Positions 58,815-64,000 of a stretch of 64,000 nucleotides of DNA are shown in pieces (within the stretch, counting starts at the first letter, position 1; each line of letters opens with the position of its first letter). The stretch lies in NCBI RefSeq assembly GCF_033439725.1, contig NW_026944384.1:4588001-4652000 (forward strand), given 5' to 3'. The position numbers and the translations under genes are program-made. Under the pieces are notes generated by a model that worked only from the letters and a program-made list of their open reading frames with translations, was not told where the DNA came from and did no database searches. Source of the DNA: Neurospora tetraspora (taxonomy: Eukaryota > Ascomycota > Sordariomycetes > Sordariales > Sordariaceae).

Positions 58815-60321
58815 ATCTTTCTGGCGATGGTTGCTTTTGCTGGCTATGATCTCTTTATATCGGATCCCCCTCCACCTCCTCCCGTTGATATCTTTTGTCT
58901 AAGCCGTTATCGTCCTGTGTCGTCGTGTTAAATCCTCTTATCAATGACTTGATTCCCTCGCCTAGCGCATGTTCAATGCCGCTTCAATAGTAGTAGATGA
59001 CCGTAAGTAGACGTAGGCTGAACTACCAACGAGGCTCTCGTCACTAACAGAGGTCGAGCGGGGTCTGTAGACGAGACTATCTGTCTAGGTATCTCTACGA
59101 ATGCGCAGCGTTGGGTTGTTGTCGTCCGTCGTCATCAAGTGGATACCAAGAGCTCCGATCCGGTAGCTGTACTATGAATGAAGTGAAGGAAGAATTTCAT
59201 CATCGAGTTGAACATGTGAGAAAGGGGCCAGTCAGGAAAAGAAATATCACATGGAAGACTCGGTCGCCCAGGAAGGAAATGGGGATGGATGTTGAATCGT
59301 TGTGCAACGGGGTTCGGGGCCCGGGCGCTTGGAAACGATCCGACGGTTACGGCGGGACCTAAGCTATTGAAAGGGCCCTGTGGAGCTCTCCTTGGCGGAG
59401 GCAGGCAGACGTGCTTGGAAGCCGCTGTACAAACACAACACAACAAGTTGTCCTAGGGAAGAAGTGGAAGTTGCTATGGCAGCGCGGAACAACGGGTAAC
59501 AAGGGAACAGGGGCTGTAATTGTCCTGATCACCATGGACCCTGGCGGGGAATCAGGATGGGCGGCCTCTGGGAGTCGAACCGGGCCAGCCAAACTTCTCA
59601 AAACGGAACCCTGCAAAAGGACAGCAAGGTGCTCAGCCAGGGTTACTTTTTGACTCGTGTTGTTGGTGATGGGAGTCCCCTCGTATCCCGTCCGGGAGAA
59701 TAGGACGGGGGTTTAGGGACGGTTTGTTTGCAAAACGTGGGGATCGTGGAGATCTTGGCGGGCCGCGGGCGCATTTACTAAGTAGGTGCCCCTGAACGTC
59801 CTGGACCAGGGCATTACATATAACTATTTTCAGATCGGATGCCACGAGCCCTTCATTTCCCGAAAACCACCCGTTGGTAATGACATCTGCCTCTGCTTGT
59901 AGCCTCCAGCTTCGACGACGGAGAGGGGAAAGCATCTTACTATCCAATGGATAACGGTTGCAACCCACCCCAGGCTCAGCCCTACAACTAGAGGTATCCG
60001 ATGATGACCGACGGCATGGTGGGTATGACAGTCGATGCTTTCTGGCTGATATAGCTATATATTACCATTCGTACGACGTCACGGCTGTTGTTCAGCTTGT
60101 CATATTTCTCAAGATATAGGCTTACCATTGACCAGCCGTGGGTGTATCCCTGACACCCGCCCCCACAGAAAGCACCAGCTCACCAACACGTAAATCATGT
60201 GCTCTATATTAGTGTATATATATGTTTTCTGGGATCGTTTTTGCCAGTCTCCAAAACGCGGATCCCTTTTTTACCCTGATGCAATTGTGCCGGACGAGTC
60301 CGACATCGTGCTCCATCAAGT
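58815..60321. other. intergenic region
   Basis: 1.5 kb upstream of the Cys/His-rich gene and downstream of the CLPTM1 gene. A tRNA-promoter-like remnant lies near 59560-59640 (see findings). No gene supported. Confidence 0.45.
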
Positions 60322-62366
60322 TCACTTCCTCTTCTTCGCTTTGCCAGTCTCCGTTCCGCTAGCCTTCTCGGATGTAGTTCCCACAGTCTGTTCTTCAGTC
60401 GGTGCAGGAAGTACCGCCTTCTGCCCCTCCGCCTTCTTTTCCTCAACGGCGTCATCCTCACCACCCTGCCCGAACTCGTTGACACGGGTGTAGTCGACCT
60501 TGTATGCCCATCTCTGATACAAATAAATAAAGAAGATGATGTCATCGCGGAAAGTAGCAAGGCGATGGAGGAAGGGCATCTTGATGGTGAAAGCAAACAA
60601 GTCGTCGATGAAGGTATTGAGGAACTTGTACATCATGGCCTTGCCAGGCATGTGAGCAACGCTCTTGAGACGGTAGTTGATGTAGAGCGAGGGAACCATC
60701 ATCAGGAATCCATATGCGTAAACCGAGCCGACGAGGGTGGCGATGACGAAAGAGTACCACGACTTGTGGGTGTCGTAGATAAGCGAGTAGATAGCATAAG
60801 CGATCAGAAGAGGAACGCCCGCAATGTACATGTACTTGAAAGCGATTTCATCGTACTCCTTGGTCTTTTCCTCTGTCTCGCTGAGCTTGTGCTTGTCCTC
60901 AAAGGAAATACGGTATGGTATGATGGATCCAGGTGCAGGGCGAATCCGCACGTTGACCACTGTCGTAATCTTCCATAGCTCAATAAGAATACCGACGCCC
61001 TGAGAGCCGAGAATCATCCAGCTAGTATTCTGCGACTGGTCGACCAGGTACAAGAAGATGATAGTTTGCATGAACACATTGGCGAGGATGGAGCGCACCG
61101 AGATGCCAACGTTGTCCTTCTTCTTGCGATAATGAGCGATGTCGGAACCGAACGCAAGCGTTTCGAGAATCATGTGCGCGATACTGGCAAAGATGGTGAT
61201 ACCGAGAAGGATGGGGTTGGAATCCAGGAAGATTTCCTTGATCATTTCGATCTCGCTGCCATCGCTGCCCGTGGTCAAGGGATTCCCGAAAGCCGCCGCA
61301 CGCGCCGCTTCCTTGGCGCTGAGGTCGATAGACGCCATAGTCTTGAATTTCCATCCCGCCAGGTTGTTCAGATCAATGCGCATGGGCATGGTCTTGATCG
61401 TCTCGTTGATGATGGTCATCTGACTCTTGAGCTGCCAGAAGGTATTGACAAAGAGGATCGGGTAGTACCAAGTGTTCTGACCGGTGCCGTCCCTTGCACC
61501 GGTGGCCTCGAGGCGGAGAAACTGGCGTTCAGCTGGGTGCGTTTGGGCAAAAGGCATGGAACCGGTATTGGGGATGAAGGAGAGCGAGATGTTGGGGTGG
61601 TAGTAGTTAGTGATAATGGGTCCTGATGGTTGCTCTTCTTCCACCTCCTCCACCTCCTCAACAGCATCCTCCTTGCCAGCAAGTAGGTTCCTGGTCTTGA
61701 ATTCCTTCTTTCTGGGGATGTAGTGGGTCAATGGCCACACGAAATGGTATGCAGAACCAGGATCGTAGTTGGGCTGGGTCGGGTCGAGGAGGGCACCGGA
61801 CAAGCCAACATAGAAATGACCCCAAAGCGTGCCATTCTTCTGAACCTCGGTGGGAATGTCGATGGTCCTTTCCTCAGTGCGCGCGTCGCTCCAATTGCCG
61901 ATTGTAAACTTCTTTTCCTGGAACACCACCTTATCCGCCGAGGTCTGCTTCAACGGGGTCGGAACGAAGGACGGGGAAATAGTGACTATGATATCAACCT
62001 GGCTGTTCTCGGGCCAGATGGGCGCAATAAGCTGAGGAACTCGGTTGTAGACGGCGCCATCATCGAGCCGTTGGGGGCGCTGGTCATACGGAGGTACGCT
62101 TGTCGAGACTTGGACGGTCTGTCCGGTGGTCGCGTCCTGAACTGTTGCTGTCTTCTGTCCACCGCCCATAAACTGCTTCATAACGAGCTGCATCAAGGCC
62201 CACATTGCAACGGCCTGGATGATCTTGGAGAACATGGAGGACTGGATAAGCCTAGACTGTCAGAATCTATTCCATGATACACCGCTCCAGCTTGGGATTG
62301 ATAACTTGCGCCTTGCTGCTCCTCCTGCCGCGCAGGCTGGCGCTGGGCGCCATTTCCTTCGGGCAT
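60322..62366 (-). CDS. CLPTM1-family multispanning membrane protein
   Basis: Homologue of human cleft lip and palate transmembrane protein 1, an ER membrane protein that affects receptor assembly; CLPTM1L is a lipid scramblase, so lipid movement is a possible shared role. Exon 2 (62241-60322) is open for 640 codons and includes MFSKIIQAVAMWALMQLVMKQ. An upstream exon (62366-62310, MPEGNGAQRQPARQEEQQG) joins it if a GC-AG intron is accepted (62309-62242, donor GCAAGT, branch CTGAC, acceptor TCCAG), giving 658 residues. The N-terminal lumenal domain (PQLIAPIWPENSQVDIIVTI, WGHFYVGLSGALLDP) precedes several membrane segments (ILLGITIFASIAHMILETLAF, MFQT-like spans, YMYIAGVPLLIAYAIYSLIY). It ends in a basic KAKKRK tail, an ER-retrieval-like signal. 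Confidence 0.93.
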
Positions 62367-63759
62367 CTTGGGAAAAGTGACGAATGGAGAACAATTAAAA
62401 GATGGTTGTTCCACTTGCGCCGAGCCAAGGTGATACTTATGGACTGTCGTTACCGCAGGACTCTGTTGTGAAGAGAGGCCCGGGCTGTGGTGATGGTGAT
62501 GATGTTGACGGGAGGGGAACAGCATGGTACACTGCAATTTTCTGGTAGGGGACCTATAAACGAAGTGGGCCTACTGTCCTAGCTGTAGGTACTTGCCTCT
62601 CTACCCTGTTGAGGCTCCAAGCTAGGTACTCTCTGTTTGGCAGAACCCGGAAGCTGGCACCAAGCTTCAGGTTCGCTGTCTCAGCGCTCCCGTCGGGACA
62701 GTCGGCGGGGAAACAGCAAGGGTCCAAACATTCGAACATGTCCACTTCAACTTCGATCGAGTGATCAAGCTTTGACATCCCAACTCCAAGCAACCTTGTC
62801 CATACAGTTCACAGCTTCATAACACCACAATCAGTTTGACATCGCGTGACTAAGAATCCGGAGTCGATTGGCTGTTACGCCGTGTTACCCTATACTTTGA
62901 GGTTTGAACCATTCACTGCCGAGAACCAGAGTACATACGAACGGTGCCTTCCCGGAAAGGCATCCCGCGATGATGGTTCCTCCTGTCAAAGTATCAACAC
63001 TCCCGTGTCATAAGGTACATTCCAGTTGCAAAAGTCCACCCTCGCGCGTCACAGACACAAAAGTTATGATGCCGTTCTTATAAGTGGAAGTTGATTCACA
63101 GAACAAATGACCTCCTGGCTTCGAACATCTGGGTGCTATGTCCTGCGGCTTCTCCCGGCATAACGAGGCCAGCAACAATCCATTTTATTCGCAACGAGCT
63201 TGACAATCAACAATCCAATTCACCTGCTCTGTCCATTGTTCTCGGAATGTTCGTCTGAATTTTACTAACGCCCTTTGCCATCTTCGCGAGGATTCGATCT
63301 TGATACTCGCAACACACCCAACCCAGAAGGTCTGAACCTCCCTGCAACCTAACTTTAGAGGGCCCGTTCTCCATGACGGGAATCCACTCCACGCCTCTTG
63401 GCAAGGGTCCTCGAGATACTTCCCCCATCGAGTCATCATCCAACCACAAGCGGCCACTACACTCCCTTGACAGAACCTGGAAGCTGACATTCACCCAGCC
63501 TTGCCAAATATCTATCTAGAATTCATCCTATCCTCAGGTTTGACGGATAGATCTTGTTGGTTCGAGCTGTCAAGGTTTAACTCGAAGGTTCATTGCAAGA
63601 GATCTGGACCCAGGTTCCTGGAACCCACCTTGCCCTTCCTCTCTGTATAAATATCTCGAGACCAACGCCACCACTCCGCTACCCTTTTTACTCTCACTCA
63701 TAAGAGTATTTGAGACCCTAGCAACACTCCTTGACATACAGTACTACCAAACAACGGAA
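62367..63759. other. divergent promoter region before the LOG gene
   Basis: 1.4 kb between the CLPTM1 start and the LOG-family start. Apart from the TATA box near 63646 nothing else can be supported. Confidence 0.5.
63646..63653 (+). promoter_or_regulatory. TATA box of the LOG-family gene
   Basis: TATAAATA lies 114 bases before the ATG at 63760, which would put transcription start near 63680. It is followed by a CT-rich stretch, common at fungal start sites. Confidence 0.6.
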
Positions 63760-64000
63760 ATGACCAACATGTCGACCAACGGCGTTACTTCCACCACCGC
63801 CGCTGATGGCAGCCCTAAGCAGACCAAGATCTGCGTCTACTGCGGCGCGTCCGCCGGCAACAACCCCATCTACCTCGAAGCCGCGCGCCAGCTCGCCCGC
63901 GCCATGGCCGCCAACAACATTGGCCTAGGTACTTGACTAACCCCTCTCACCCAACTACTGATGAACCTCTTTTCACTAACACCAGAAATCACAGTCTACG
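63760..64000 (+). CDS. LOG-family nucleoside 5'-monophosphate phosphoribohydrolase, 5' part only
   Basis: LOG enzymes release the base from cytokinin riboside monophosphates; fungal members also act on AMP-like substrates or have unknown targets. The window holds only exon 1 (63760-63928) and the first six bases of exon 2 (from 63995), the rest being cut by the edge. Exon 1 encodes a Ser/Thr-rich lead and KICVYCGASAGNNPIYLEAARQ, then LARAMAANNIGL, the conserved N-terminal block. Splicing at the ACAG acceptor continues as VYG, as expected before the PGGxGTxxE substrate loop beyond the edge. A second ATG three codons on (MSTNG) is also possible. The donor is GTACTT and the intron 66 bases. Confidence 0.88.

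Noticed and set aside
1-64000. Transposons, retroelement remnants, CRISPR arrays, 5S rRNA genes, biosynthetic cluster
   Set aside because: I looked for reverse transcriptase or transposase motifs, terminal repeats, RIP-like AT-rich blocks, regular spaced repeats and 5S-like sequence and found none I could support.

Overview
The window is nuclear DNA of a filamentous ascomycete, most likely a Sordariomycete and probably of the order Sordariales. The evidence is short introns (about 46-215 bases) with GTAHGT donors and CTRAC branch points, moderate GC, well-spaced genes (about one per 2.8 kb), and fungus-specific proteins: a CDP-2-like chromodomain protein of the HCHC silencing complex, an RFX regulator of the fungal type, Mid1, and a Zn2Cys6 protein. 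I rebuilt the gene models by joining exons at splice sites that keep the frame. Coordinates of multi-exon genes are therefore inferred, but almost every model closes to an exact multiple of three.

Layout, left to right. 1-15.5 kb: a phospho-site-rich unknown protein (2692+), an unknown 282-residue protein (6942+), a fatty-acid elongase (9721-10915-), a weak candidate gene (12.6-13.4 kb+), and cytochrome c oxidase subunit Cox6 (13558+). 15.5-27 kb: a 1480-residue chromodomain protein (minus), divergent from an acid sphingomyelinase-like secreted phosphodiesterase (plus), then glycogenin (minus). 30-37 kb: an Mn-type CDF metal transporter, a monoglyceride-lipase-like hydrolase and an RFX transcription factor, all minus. 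38.9 kb: tRNA-Val(AAC). 39.5-44 kb: Yop1 and the Mid1 calcium-channel subunit, both plus. 44.4-51.5 kb: a small mitochondrial membrane protein (minus), a RAMP4/Ysy6 protein (plus), a lysine-rich SMAP-domain protein, the tri-snRNP 27K protein and Elongator subunit Elp5 (all minus). 51.8 kb: intron-containing tRNA-Asp(GTC). 52.5-64 kb: a protein joining a zinc cluster to an Asx-homology (DEUBAD) domain (minus), the R-SNARE Sec22 (plus), an uncharacterised Cys/His-rich protein (minus), a CLPTM1-family membrane protein (minus) and the start of a LOG-family phosphoribohydrolase (plus, cut by the window edge).

This is a core housekeeping region. There is no operon, biosynthetic cluster or intact mobile element, and I saw no block that looks RIP-mutated. 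Several genes act at the ER (elongase, Yop1, RAMP4, Sec22, CLPTM1) and two probably in chromatin (the chromodomain protein and the ASXH protein), but nothing shows that they are co-regulated. The best leads are the zinc-cluster/ASXH fusion and several unusual splicing arrangements: a GC-AG intron, two stop-free introns of length 3n, a start codon alone in its exon, and a 16-base first coding exon.
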